Below are positions 32,344 through 40,515 of a stretch of 64,000 nt of DNA, one piece after another. The stretch is taken from NCBI GenBank assembly GCA_963739355.1, contig CAVUAD010000007.1, positions 1,265,067-1,329,066 on the forward strand, in the 5' to 3' direction. The notes beneath the pieces are model-generated. The model was given only the letters and a program-made list of their open reading frames with translations. It was not told the DNA's origin and ran no database searches. Positions within the stretch are counted from its first letter, which is position 1. Each line of letters opens with the position of its first letter. A program made the translations under genes and the position numbers. The stretch is from JAWVFM01 sp963739355 (GTDB taxonomy: Bacteria > Actinomycetota > Thermoleophilia > Solirubrobacterales > 70-9).

Positions 32344-34797
32344 ATGCGTGTGAAACAACCCGCGTGCCGCATCCTGTGCGGGTCCGCTCAAGCTCGTTTG
32401 CCGACCCGCCCCTTGACGACACCACGACCCATAGACCGCCCGCCCGGCCCCAATCCCCTTGGCCTGCTCGACCCGGAGCTCGCTCGCCGGGCCCTGGACG
32501 CGACTCGCGAGGGCGTGGTGATCGCCGACGCGACCAAACCCGGCTTCCCCGTCGTGTGGGCAAGCTCGAGCTTCGAGGAGATCACCGGCTATCGCCCCGA
32601 CGAGGTGATCGGCCGCGGCTGCGCGTTCCTTCAGGGGCCCGACTCGGACCCGTTCGCGATCAGGCAGATGTCGGTCGCCCTCGCCTCCGGCCGCCCGGCG
32701 CGGACGATCATCCGCAACTACCGCAAGGACGGCACGGCGTTCTGGAACGAGGTCTCGCTGACCCCGGTCCGCGACGACGGACTGAACCTCACCCACTACT
32801 CGGCGACGCTCAGCAACGTCACCGAGGCCGTCGAGGCCGACCGCCGCAGCGCGTACCTCGCTACGCATGACGAGCTGACCGGGCTGCCGAACGAGGCCCT
32901 GCTCGGTGACCGCCTCGAGCAGCTCAACAACCGCCTGACGCGAAGCGAGGGCGTCATCGCCGTCGTGATGGTCGGCCTCGACGACCTGAGGGCGATCAAC
33001 GAGACGCTCGGGCCCGTCACCGGCGACCAGCTCCTCCAGCTGGTGCCGACCCGCCTGCACGCGATCACGCGAGCGAGCGACACGATCGGGCGGGTCGGCG
33101 GCAACCGCTTCGTCGTCCTCTGCGAGGACATCAAGACCGAGCACGGCTACACGCAGCTCGCCGAGCGCATCATCGCCGCCTTCGAGGAGCCCTTCACCAT
33201 CGGCGACGAGGTCGTCAGGTGCTCGGCGTCGGTGGGGCTCGCGATGAGCAAGCAGCGCCGTTCGGACCCGCAGGCCCTCCTCGGAGAGGCCGACTCGGCA
33301 TGGCGCCGCGCCAGCGCCGGCTCCGGCGGCCGGTTCGAGGTCTTCAACGTCGCCATGCAGGAGCGCATCGAGCGCCGCGCGAGCCTGACGAAGGACCTCA
33401 GCGACGCGCTCGCCGACCGCTCGCTTGGCCTCGCCTTCCAGCCGGTGGTCGACATCGGCGCTGGATCCGTTCGCGGCGTCGAGGCTCTTGCCCGCTGGAA
33501 CCACCCGACCCGGGGACCGATCTCCCCGGAGGAGTTCATCTCCCTCGCGGAGGAGACCGGCCAGATCCTCGAGCTCGGCCGCACGCTCTTCCGGCAGGCG
33601 TGCGACGAGTTCGCCGCCGCTCGCCTCCCCGGGAACGTCGGCCTCTCCATCAACCTCTCGATCCGCCAGCTCGCCGACCGCCACCTGGTCTCCACCATCG
33701 ACAGCGCGGTGCGGGACGCAGGGCTCGACTTCGGCCGGATCGCAGTCGAGATCACGGAGACCGCCCTCACGAGCGACCTGCAGAGCGCGGCGTCCCGTCT
33801 CTGGGAGCTCCGCGAGCTCGGCATCGCCGTTCATCTCGATGACTTCGGAGCCGGCTTTGCCTCGCTCGGCCACCTTCGCCGGTTCCCGGTCGACACGCTG
33901 AAGATCGATCGCTCGTTCATCGGCGGGCTCGGCGGGCCATCGCAGGACGCGACGCTCGTCAGCGCCATCCTGCCGATGAGCCGTGCGCTGGGGCTGGACG
34001 TCGTCGCCGAGGGCGTCGAGACCGACACGCAGCTCGCCCACCTCTCGTCGCTCGGCTGCCGCCTGGTCCAGGGCTACCTCTTCGCTCGCCCGTCCGGACT
34101 CGACGAGGTTCGTGCGCTGATCGAGTCGGGACCGCTCGCCGCCCCGTCCTCAGGCGGCCAGGGGCTCGACGGCGGGCTCGAGGCGGCCTACCGTGAGGCG
34201 CTGTCCAGCGGCAACCTCCATCAGGCGCTCGACGCCGTGCGGACGGCGCTCGCCGAGGGCACCGCGCCGATCGACGTCCAGACCGCCCTGATCGGCCCCG
34301 CGGCGCGCTGGATCACGGCGCAGCGCGAGGCGGGAGAGATCAATGGCGCCGACGCCGACCTCGCAAGCTCGATCTCCGAGCGGGCGCTCAACGAGATCCT
34401 CGCGCTGGCCGGCGCTCCCGCCACCGGCAGCAGCGGGAAGGTGCTGGTCGGCGCCCTCAGCGGGGCGCATCCCGGCGCCGGGAGTACGGCGGAGCTCCTC
34501 ACCCGGGCCGGGTACGAGCCACTTCACCTCGGCACGAACGTGACCGGCACCGTCCTGATCGAGGCGATCCGCGAGCACCGCCCGGTCGCCGTCTACATCA
34601 CCGCCGCGCCTTCGGACAGCACCTGGGGGCTCCAGGACCTGCTGGAGAACGTCTCGCGCGTTGCGCCCAGCACCCTCGTCGTCGTCGGCGGCCTCGACCG
34701 CTCCGCGCGCTACATCGAAGACTCGGGAGCCGTGCTGGCCGACTCGCCGCCCGCGGCCCTCGAGCTGATCGAGGCCGGCGGGATTCCGGGCCAGTAG
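32344..34797 (+). CDS. LOV/PAS - degenerate GGDEF - EAL - B12-binding-fold signalling protein
   Basis: The 817-residue protein has four modules. Residues of about 45-160 form a LOV-type PAS domain: ITGYRPDEVIGRGCAFLQG puts Cys93 where the flavin-adduct Cys of GxNCRFLQ lies, and NYRKDGTAFWNEVSLTP is typical of LOV. At about 172-335 is a GGDEF domain with the active site changed to GGNRF (252-256), so it is likely inactive as a cyclase. At about 350-590 the EAL domain is intact (VEALARW, INLSIRQL, EITETAL, LDDFGAGF, KIDRSF, VAEGVET, QGYLF), so it should hydrolyse cyclic-di-GMP. Residues 612-690 resemble a B12 helical cap (Trp656) and 698-810 a B12-binding Rossmann fold with GAHPGAG (His709). 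The ATG at 32344 is preferred but not certain. Confidence 0.88.
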   Translation: MRVKQPACRILCGSAQARLPTRPLTTPRPIDRPPGPNPLGLLDPELARRALDATREGVVIADATKPGFPVVWASSSFEEITGYRPDEVIGRGCAFLQGPDSDPFAIRQMSVALASGRPARTIIRNYRKDGTAFWNEVSLTPVRDDGLNLTHYSATLSNVTEAVEADRRSAYLATHDELTGLPNEALLGDRLEQLNNRLTRSEGVIAVVMVGLDDLRAINETLGPVTGDQLLQLVPTRLHAITRASDTIGRVGGNRFVVLCEDIKTEHGYTQLAERIIAAFEEPFTIGDEVVRCSASVGLAMSKQRRSDPQALLGEADSAWRRASAGSGGRFEVFNVAMQERIERRASLTKDLSDALADRSLGLAFQPVVDIGAGSVRGVEALARWNHPTRGPISPEEFISLAEETGQILELGRTLFRQACDEFAAARLPGNVGLSINLSIRQLADRHLVSTIDSAVRDAGLDFGRIAVEITETALTSDLQSAASRLWELRELGIAVHLDDFGAGFASLGHLRRFPVDTLKIDRSFIGGLGGPSQDATLVSAILPMSRALGLDVVAEGVETDTQLAHLSSLGCRLVQGYLFARPSGLDEVRALIESGPLAAPSSGGQGLDGGLEAAYREALSSGNLHQALDAVRTALAEGTAPIDVQTALIGPAARWITAQREAGEINGADADLASSISERALNEILALAGAPATGSSGKVLVGALSGAHPGAGSTAELLTRAGYEPLHLGTNVTGTVLIEAIREHRPVAVYITAAPSDSTWGLQDLLENVSRVAPSTLVVVGGLDRSARYIEDSGAVLADSPPAALELIEAGGIPGQ

Positions 34798-34819
34798 CCG
34801 TCACTGTGATCCTTCGGGC

Positions 34820-35245
34820 ATGTGGTTGCAGCGAGAGATCCGCCTCGGCGCGCGGGAGCGCGGCTTTCATCTCGTCGGCGGCGAGGTCGAGGCCGCCCTG
34901 CCGGAGCTCGCCGAGGTGGACGTGGGCTTGCTGCATCTCCACATCCTCCACACGTCGGCCTCGCTTGCGCTCAACGAGAACGCGAGCGCCGAAGTCCGTC
35001 GCGATCTCGAGACCTGGTTCAACCGGGCGGTGCCCGAGGATGCCTCCTACTGGCGCCACACGCTCGAGGGGCCTGACGACATGCCCGCGCACGTCAAGTC
35101 CGTCCTCGTCGGGCCGTCGCTGCTGCTCCCGGTCAGAAACGGCGCGCCGGCGCTCGGCACCTGGCAGGGCATCTACCTGTGCGAGCACCGCGACCGCGGC
35201 GGCGAGCGACGGCTGATCGCCACGCTTCACGGCGCCCCCGAATAG
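34820..35245 (+). CDS. YjbQ/UPF0047 family protein
   Basis: The 141-residue protein matches the UPF0047 family: HLHILHTSASLALNENAS, WRHTLEGPDDMPAHVKSVLVG and LGTWQGIYLCEHRDRG are its invariant blocks, with the His/Asp residues thought to bind metal or phosphate. Members form trimers; weak thiamine-phosphate synthase activity has been reported for YjbQ homologues, but the physiological role is unclear. It lies 22 nt after the signalling gene and could be co-transcribed. Confidence 0.88.
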   Translation: MWLQREIRLGARERGFHLVGGEVEAALPELAEVDVGLLHLHILHTSASLALNENASAEVRRDLETWFNRAVPEDASYWRHTLEGPDDMPAHVKSVLVGPSLLLPVRNGAPALGTWQGIYLCEHRDRGGERRLIATLHGAPE

Positions 35246-35633
35246 AGCCCTCGGGTGCTCCGCTCCTGGTGATGCCGACGACACCGAAAACCACCAGCAT
35301 CTTCGAGGCGAAGATCAGCGGGCCGACACGTCTACTTCGGCGGCTGGATCGTCAGCAGCTTGGTGCCGGCGCCGGCGTGGGCGCCGTCCCGGGTCCACTG
35401 GGCGACCACGAAGGTCGTCATCTTGACCTTCCCGAGGGTCGCGAGGAACCACGCCTAGGGGTGAACACGCCGATCCCTCGGGATGTTTTCCCTCATCCCT
35501 TGGTGAGCTCGCCGGGCTGCGACCAGGAACCGGTCGAGGCCTGGAAAGGGCGCCTGCCGCGATCGCTACGTGGAGCTACTCGCTACGGGAATGGGTCCGC
35601 TCCGGCCAGATGTTTGGTCGTGGCGCGTAACCG
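35246..35633. other. Intergenic stretch with a possible gene remnant
   Basis: No complete gene is found. On the minus strand (about 35340-35455) a short open stretch encodes WFLATLGKVKMTTFVVAQW followed by a Gly/Ala segment ending LLTIQPPK and a stop. It looks like the last 40 residues of a membrane-associated protein without a body. The rest has no recognised element. Confidence 0.3.
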
Positions 35634-35855
35634 TCATTCCTCGGAGGCCGGCAAACTCGGTTTTGGCTTCGCGGCGATCTTCGCCGGCTCGGCATCGCCG
35701 TTCTCGTCTGGCTCGTCCTCGCCATCGAGCGAAGCTTTGAAGCCCCGTATTCCTTCGCCAAGCGAGCGGCCGAGCTCGGGCAAGCGCTTTGGGCCAAAAA
35801 CAACGAGCGCGATGATCGCTACGACGACAACTTCGAGTGGACCGACATTCCCCAT
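35634..35855 (-). CDS. tatA: Sec-independent protein translocase subunit TatA/TatE
   Basis: The 73-residue protein has the TatA plan: one N-terminal helix (LEVVVVAIIALVVFGP), the FGPKRLPELGRSLGEGIRGFK hinge and amphipathic helix, and an acidic, disordered tail (DEPDENGDAEP). It oligomerises to form the Tat pore for folded proteins. tatB and tatC are not in the window, so this is a stand-alone copy. Confidence 0.93.
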   Translation of the reverse strand: MGNVGPLEVVVVAIIALVVFGPKRLPELGRSLGEGIRGFKASLDGEDEPDENGDAEPAKIAAKPKPSLPASEE

Positions 35856-36088
35856 AGGCGCTCCACCTTAAGGTCCGTCGCTAACCGCCAGGTAAAGGCC
35901 ATGCCGGCCGCGTCAAGCAGGAGGCCTAGACCTCCTCAGCCTCGCCGTGGCGGTGCGCGAACGCCTGGCGCTGCCCGGCTTGACGCGCATACTGCTCATG
36001 TCCTGAGTCCTACCCGATCGGAGGCAATGGCTCGCGCGAGACATACTGCGGCTGTGCTCGAAAGCCGCAGCAAGTCTGGCCCGGCCGG

Positions 36089-37057
36089 GTGATGCTCGAG
36101 CGCTCCTTCCGGACCATGGGCACGGAGATAAGCGTGCTCATCGGACCGCCGCTCGACCGGGGACTCCCAAGCGAAGGGTCCACCCTCGCGGCCGTTGAGC
36201 AGGAGTTGCTCGACTTCAACCGCCGCCTGTCGCGCTTTCTCGAAGACAGTGAGCTGTCCCAGCTCAACGGGGACCCGCGAGAGGTGGTCCCGGCATCGGA
36301 GCTCCTGCGCACCGCCGTGCGCGCCGGCATCTGGGGGGCGGAGCGAACGAGCGGGCTGGTCGACCCCACCCTGCTCCCCGAGCTCGAGGAGGCCGGGTAC
36401 GGGGCCTCCTTCGAGGGAGACCGCTCTGCGCCGCTCGAGCAAGCCCTGAAGGCTGCCCCGCCGCGACGCCCGGCTGGACCGAATCCGCACGCCGCCTGGC
36501 GTTCGATCGAGGTAGACGACGCGGCCGGGACCATCCGCCGGCCGCCCGGTACGAGGTTGGACACGGGCGGGACGGGCAAGGGCCTCGCGGCGGATCTTGT
36601 CGCCGCACGGCTCGAGGGCTACTCGCGGTACGCGATCGACTGCGGCGGAGACGTGCGCGTCGGTGGGGCAAGCCCAGCCAAGGAGCCGATCGAAATCGAG
36701 GTACGCCATCCGCTGACGGGCGGGGCCGCCGACGAATTCCGCCTGGAGAGCGGAGCGGTCGCCACTTCGGGCCTCGACGCTCGTCTCTGGCAGCGTTCGG
36801 ACGGCACCCACGCCCACCATTTGATCGACCCGGGCACGGGCGAGCCGGCCTGGACCGGTTTGATCTGCGTCACCGCCCGCGCGCCAACGGCCCTGGAGGC
36901 CGACGTCCTCGCCAAGGCGGCATTGCTCAGCGGCCCGAGCGGCGCGGTCCACGTGCTGGCCGAAGGCGGCGGGCTGATCGTCCACGACGACGGCCGGGTC
37001 CGGCGCGTCGGCCCGCTTCACGACCCCCCGCGAATTCGCATCTCGCTGCCGCGCTGA
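36089..37057 (+). CDS. apbE: FAD:protein FMN transferase
   Basis: The 322-residue protein fits ApbE, which attaches FMN by a phosphoester to Ser/Thr of exported redox proteins. RTMGTEISVLIG, DFNRRLSRFLEDSELSQLN, GTRLDTGGTGKGLAADLV, YAIDCGGDVRVGG, VATSGLDARLW and HHLIDPGTGEP correspond to the FAD, Mg and Asp/Thr sites. No signal peptide is obvious, as in several actinobacterial ApbEs. GTG at 36089 or ATG at 36092 may start it. It heads a plus-strand redox cluster, but a protein with the usual D-x-(S/T)-G-A-(T/S) flavinylation site is not seen downstream. Confidence 0.9.
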   Translation: MMLERSFRTMGTEISVLIGPPLDRGLPSEGSTLAAVEQELLDFNRRLSRFLEDSELSQLNGDPREVVPASELLRTAVRAGIWGAERTSGLVDPTLLPELEEAGYGASFEGDRSAPLEQALKAAPPRRPAGPNPHAAWRSIEVDDAAGTIRRPPGTRLDTGGTGKGLAADLVAARLEGYSRYAIDCGGDVRVGGASPAKEPIEIEVRHPLTGGAADEFRLESGAVATSGLDARLWQRSDGTHAHHLIDPGTGEPAWTGLICVTARAPTALEADVLAKAALLSGPSGAVHVLAEGGGLIVHDDGRVRRVGPLHDPPRIRISLPR

Positions 37058-37210
37058 GCGACTCGGTGCGTAGCAACTACTGACTCGAGGCGGTTGCTTT
37101 CGCCTTGCCGATCGAGTAGTGCGCCCGGCTGAATCGGCGCACGGGAGGTCGTAGCTTGGCTTCGTGATGCTTCCCAGCCACACTCCGCACACTCCGATCG
37201 ACGCGCGGCC

Positions 37211-38410
37211 GTGAGAAACGGGGTTCTGATCGCCGGCGGCGGCCTCGCAGCCCAGCGCTGCTGCGAAACCCTGCGCTCGCGTGGATACGAGGGGCGTATC
37301 CGCATCGTCTCCGACGAGGGGCGAGCTCCGTACGATCGCCCACCGCTCTCCAAGGGCGTCCTCTCGGGTGAGCGCGACCCCGCGACGCTCGACTTTCGCC
37401 CGGCGGACTGGTACGCCGAGCACGACGTCGAGCTCGTGCTCGGCGAGCGCGCCGTCGCCCTGGATCCCGGGATCAAGACGCTCACCCTCGCCTCCGGCCC
37501 GACGCTCGACTACGACGTCGCCGTCCTCGCCACCGGCAGCCGTCCGCGCAAGCTGCCCGGTACGGAGGGCTTCGCCAACACCCACACCCTTCGCACCGCC
37601 GCCGACGCCGTCCGGCTCGCCGGCGCCCTGCGCGAGAGCCAGCGGCTGATCGTCGTCGGCGCCGGCTTCATCGGCTTGGAGGTCGCGGCGACGGCCCGGC
37701 GCCTGGGGCTCGAGGTGATCGTGCTGGAGGCGGCCCCGGCTCCCCTCCTTCGGGTCCTCGGGCCCAAGCTCGCCAACTGGTTCGTCGATCTGCACCGCGC
37801 CGAGGGCGTCGAGGTGCTGCTCTCCGCTCACGTGGCCAGGTTCGGCGAGGGCCCCGGCGGGGCCGAGTGGGTTCAGCTCACCGACGGCCGTCAACTTGCG
37901 TGCGATGCCCTGGTGATCGGAATCGGGATCGAGCCGGTTGCCGACTGGCTCGAGGGCAGCGGCCTCGACCCCGGCGGCGTCCAGGCCGATCCGGTTGGCC
38001 GTACGACCGCCCCCGACGTGTACGCGGCGGGCGACGTCGCCCGCCTGCTCAACCCGGTCAGCGGCAGCTACGAGCGCAGCGAGCAGTGGGAGGCCGCCGC
38101 CCGCCAGGGCGCGCAGGTTGGGCGCGCGATCCTCGGCCTCGACCCTTTGCCCCCCGCGTTGCCGTCCTTCTGGACCGACCAGTACGGAGTGCGAATCCAG
38201 CTGATCGGCGACGCGCGTGAGGCCGACGAGGTCGTGATCGAGGGCGACCCCGCTGCCCGCGACTTCCAGGCCCTGATGGTGCGCGACGGGACCCCTGTCG
38301 CCGGCATGGCGGTCGGCCGCCCCCGCGCGATTCCCGAGCTTCGAAAGCAGATCGCCAACGCGATCGCAGACGTGAACAGGAGTGAGGATGAGATACCGAG
38401 TCGAAGTTGA
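37211..38410 (+). CDS. NAD(P)H:ferredoxin reductase-type FAD oxidoreductase
   Basis: The 399-residue flavoprotein has two Rossmann motifs, LIAGGGLAAQRCC (FAD) and LIVVGAGFIGLEVAA (NADH), plus APYDRPPLSKGVL, LATGSRPRKL and VYAAGDVARL, typical of rubredoxin/putidaredoxin-type reductases. It takes electrons from NAD(P)H and passes them to the small ferredoxin encoded next, whose gene overlaps its 3' end by 23 nt. Such pairs often feed cytochromes P450 or ring hydroxylases. Here the following genes suggest a membrane redox partner. Confidence 0.92.
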   Translation: MRNGVLIAGGGLAAQRCCETLRSRGYEGRIRIVSDEGRAPYDRPPLSKGVLSGERDPATLDFRPADWYAEHDVELVLGERAVALDPGIKTLTLASGPTLDYDVAVLATGSRPRKLPGTEGFANTHTLRTAADAVRLAGALRESQRLIVVGAGFIGLEVAATARRLGLEVIVLEAAPAPLLRVLGPKLANWFVDLHRAEGVEVLLSAHVARFGEGPGGAEWVQLTDGRQLACDALVIGIGIEPVADWLEGSGLDPGGVQADPVGRTTAPDVYAAGDVARLLNPVSGSYERSEQWEAAARQGAQVGRAILGLDPLPPALPSFWTDQYGVRIQLIGDAREADEVVIEGDPAARDFQALMVRDGTPVAGMAVGRPRAIPELRKQIANAIADVNRSEDEIPSRS

Positions 38411-38594
38411 TGAGAACGCGTGCGCCGCGCACGGCGACTGCGTCGACATTGCCCCTGGAGTCTTTTCGCTGAACGACACCGCGCACGTGATCGGCGAGGG
38501 CGAGCCCGAGGTGATCATGGAGGCGGCCGAGGCATGCCCGTCGGTCGCGATCTCGGTGTTCGACGCCGACTCGGGCGAGCAGATCTACCCGTAA
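38388..38594 (+). CDS. Small ferredoxin with CxxHxxC cluster motif
   Basis: The 68-residue protein reads VDENACAAHGDCVDIAPGVF ... EACPSVAIS. The second Cys of the usual CxxCxxC motif is His, as in actinobacterial 3Fe-4S or His-ligated ferredoxins that serve P450s. I prefer the ATG at 38388 over the GTG 6 nt upstream because AGGAG lies 5 nt before it. It is the electron acceptor of the overlapping reductase gene. Confidence 0.92.
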   Translation: MRYRVEVDENACAAHGDCVDIAPGVFSLNDTAHVIGEGEPEVIMEAAEACPSVAISVFDADSGEQIYP

Positions 38595-38598
38595 CGCG

Positions 38599-39186
38599 AT
38601 GGGCCCGATGAATCCCTCCCCGCTCAAGGCCTCCGTTGCCCTCGCGGCCACCGTGGGTCTGCTTGCCGCCGGCTGCGGCGGCGACTCGCGCCGAGCCGAG
38701 AGCGAGGGCGCCGCCGGTTCCACCACCACGGTGGCAAGCGGCCCGTCGCACACCTCCACAGCCGCCAACAAGCCGGTCAGCGCCCCCGACGCGGCCGATC
38801 CCCAGCGCCGGCGCTACGTCTCGCGGGTCGACCGCGTCTGCGCTCACTGGGATCCCGAGCGCGTGAAGGAGAACGAACGCGTCGCCGGCTCGCCGACAGC
38901 CGGCGAGGCGGCGAAGCACTACGGCGATTCCATCGCGCTTGGAGAGCGCCAGCTGGCGGCGATCGAGGCAGTCCCAGCCCCGCACGCCGACCGGGCCGCG
39001 CTGAAGGCCAACGTCTTCGACGTCATCAAGCAGCAGCTCGCCGTTCGCAGGCAGCTTCAGGCGGCGCTCGCCGCAAGCGACGTCCCTCGGGTGAGGAGCC
39101 TCCGGGGCGACCTCGACAACCTGACCCGCTCGCTCACCGGGTTCGCGCGCGGCTACGGCTTCCAGAACTGCGGAGTCGAGGACTGA
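38599..39186 (+). CDS. Lipoprotein of unknown function
   Basis: The 195-residue product carries a lipoprotein signal peptide with lipobox LLAAGC, a Ser/Thr/Ala linker (SEGAAGSTTTVASGPSHTST) and a predicted helical domain from about 70 (RYVSRVDRVCAHWDPERVKEN, KQQLAVRRQLQAALAA). Cys residues in RVCAHW and FQNCGV could pair. No family is recognised. Position among ferredoxin and membrane redox genes suggests a surface component of that cluster. Confidence 0.75.
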   Translation: MGPMNPSPLKASVALAATVGLLAAGCGGDSRRAESEGAAGSTTTVASGPSHTSTAANKPVSAPDAADPQRRRYVSRVDRVCAHWDPERVKENERVAGSPTAGEAAKHYGDSIALGERQLAAIEAVPAPHADRAALKANVFDVIKQQLAVRRQLQAALAASDVPRVRSLRGDLDNLTRSLTGFARGYGFQNCGVED

Positions 39187-39461
39187 TGGCCTCGCTCGAG
39201 ACACCCGCCAAGACGCCGGCCCCGCGCGCCCCGCGCCGGCCGCTCCCGGGCCCGCTCGCCGTCATCACCGCGACACTCGGCCTCTTCTTCGTGATCCTCA
39301 CGCTGCTCGCCATCCAGGTCCGCAACGGCAGGGACCCGGCGCTGGGCCCCGGTCCCGCCGTGCCCGCGACGAGCCAGCCGGTAAAGGGATCGAACTCCGG
39401 CCAGGCCGCGACCGCCACCGCCACGAAGGTCGTCACCCGAACCTCGCCGACGCCGCCATGA
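39186..39461 (+). CDS. Small single-pass membrane protein in the redox cluster
   Basis: The 91-residue protein has a Pro/Arg N-terminus, one transmembrane helix (LAVITATLGLFFVILTLLAI) and a short Thr/Ala-rich external tail. It overlaps the lipoprotein gene by 1 nt (TGATG) and the next gene by 4 nt. No motif is recognised, and no flavinylation site is present. Confidence 0.65.
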   Translation: MASLETPAKTPAPRAPRRPLPGPLAVITATLGLFFVILTLLAIQVRNGRDPALGPGPAVPATSQPVKGSNSGQAATATATKVVTRTSPTPP

Positions 39462-39688
39462 GCACGGCAACCTCAGCCTCGGCAGGCGCCGCTTCAGGGC
39501 CGAGCCTCAGGACGCGGATCGCGGCGATCGCCGTGGTCGCTGCCCTCGGCCTGCTGGCCTACTACGCCGTCTTCAGCGGGCCGACCACCGTGCCGGTACC
39601 GGGGCCCACGATCACGAGCCCCGCCCCCGCCACGCAGGCCCCGCCGCCCGGCGAGGGCGGCGAAGGTCAGGGCGAGCGCGGTGACTGA
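39458..39688 (+). CDS. Small single-pass membrane protein in the redox cluster
   Basis: The 76-residue protein has one transmembrane helix (RIAAIAVVAALGLLAYYAVF) and a Pro/Gly/Thr-rich tail with TVPVPGPTITSPAP. It overlaps its upstream neighbour by 4 nt and the ferric-reductase-like gene by 8 nt. Its function is unknown; it may be a subunit of the membrane complex. Confidence 0.62.
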   Translation: MSTATSASAGAASGPSLRTRIAAIAVVAALGLLAYYAVFSGPTTVPVPGPTITSPAPATQAPPPGEGGEGQGERGD

Positions 39689-40289
39689 GCCGGATCCCGG
39701 CAACTACGCCTGGTGGCTCTCGGCGCGCGCCGCGGGAATCGTTGCCTTCCTGCTCATAGCCGCGGCCGTGATCCTCGGCCTGTTCATGGCCGGCAGCCTT
39801 CCCAAGCGTCCCGGCCTCAAGCGCAACCTCGTGAAGATCCACGAGCAGATCGCGCTGACCGCGCTGGTCGCGATCGGCGCCCATGGCGTGCTGATGCTGG
39901 GCGACAAGTGGCTGCAGCCGGGCCTCACCGGGATCACGATCCCGTTCACCCTGAGCTACCGGCCGCTGTGGACCGGCCTCGGGATCGTCGCGGGCTACCT
40001 GGCCGTCATCCTCGGCCCCACCTTCTACCTGCGCAAGCGAATCGGCCCGCGGCGCTGGCGCAAGATCCACCGCGCGACGTTCATCGTCTACGTCCTGGCG
40101 CTCATGCACTCGCTTGGATCGGGAACCGACGGAGCCAGCCTGTGGTTCACCACCCTGGCCGTGCTCACAGCCGTGCCGATCGTCGTGCTCCTCGCCGTCC
40201 GCTACCTGCCGCGGCGCGCGCGCCCGGCGCCCGCCCCACGCCCGCGACCCGTCGCTTCGTCCCCCGCTCCGGTGGGTCCCACGACCTGA
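39681..40289 (+). CDS. Ferric-reductase-like transmembrane protein
   Basis: The 202-residue protein has about five transmembrane helices with His residues spaced for heme binding: KIHEQIALTALVAIGAHG and KIHRATFIVYVLALMHS. This is the ferric reductase/MsrQ-like membrane fold that carries electrons across the membrane through b hemes. It lacks the cytosolic FAD/NAD domain, which the separate ferredoxin reductase might replace. A basic Pro-rich tail ends the protein. It is the last gene of the overlapping cluster. Confidence 0.8.
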   Translation: MTEPDPGNYAWWLSARAAGIVAFLLIAAAVILGLFMAGSLPKRPGLKRNLVKIHEQIALTALVAIGAHGVLMLGDKWLQPGLTGITIPFTLSYRPLWTGLGIVAGYLAVILGPTFYLRKRIGPRRWRKIHRATFIVYVLALMHSLGSGTDGASLWFTTLAVLTAVPIVVLLAVRYLPRRARPAPAPRPRPVASSPAPVGPTT

Positions 40290-40380
40290 GCGCCCCGAGT
40301 CCGCCGAGTTGCGCTCAGGGACGTGTGAGGAGTCGCAGCCGGGTCTGCCTAAGCAATCGCCAGCACCCGTTGGAAGCTCA

Positions 40381-40451
40381 AGGCGCCTACCGGAATCGAA
40401 CCGGTGTAAACGGCTTTGCAGGCCGCTGCGTAGCCACTCCGCCAAGGCGCC
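40381..40451 (-). tRNA. tRNA-Cys (anticodon GCA)
   Basis: The minus strand gives a 71-nt cloverleaf: acceptor GGCGCCT with AGGCGCC, anticodon loop CTGCAAA (GCA), T-loop TTCGATT in stem ACCGG/CCGGT, and discriminator U, which is the tRNA-Cys identity base. CCA is not encoded. Confidence 0.96.
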
Positions 40452-40515
40452 GGGCGATGGGCAAGCCTAGCGAGGGCCTGCCCGGCGACCGCGCCCCTCT
40501 ACTCTGCCGGTCGCG

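Noticed and set aside
31930..34041. A 703-codon minus-strand frame ending as NfeD
   Set aside because: Only the last 118 codons look like protein. The rest is antisense to the GGDEF/EAL gene, so the start was moved to 32286.
35996..38518. An 840-codon open frame on the minus strand
   Set aside because: It is antisense to apbE and the ferredoxin reductase, which have clear family motifs. Its own sequence has none.
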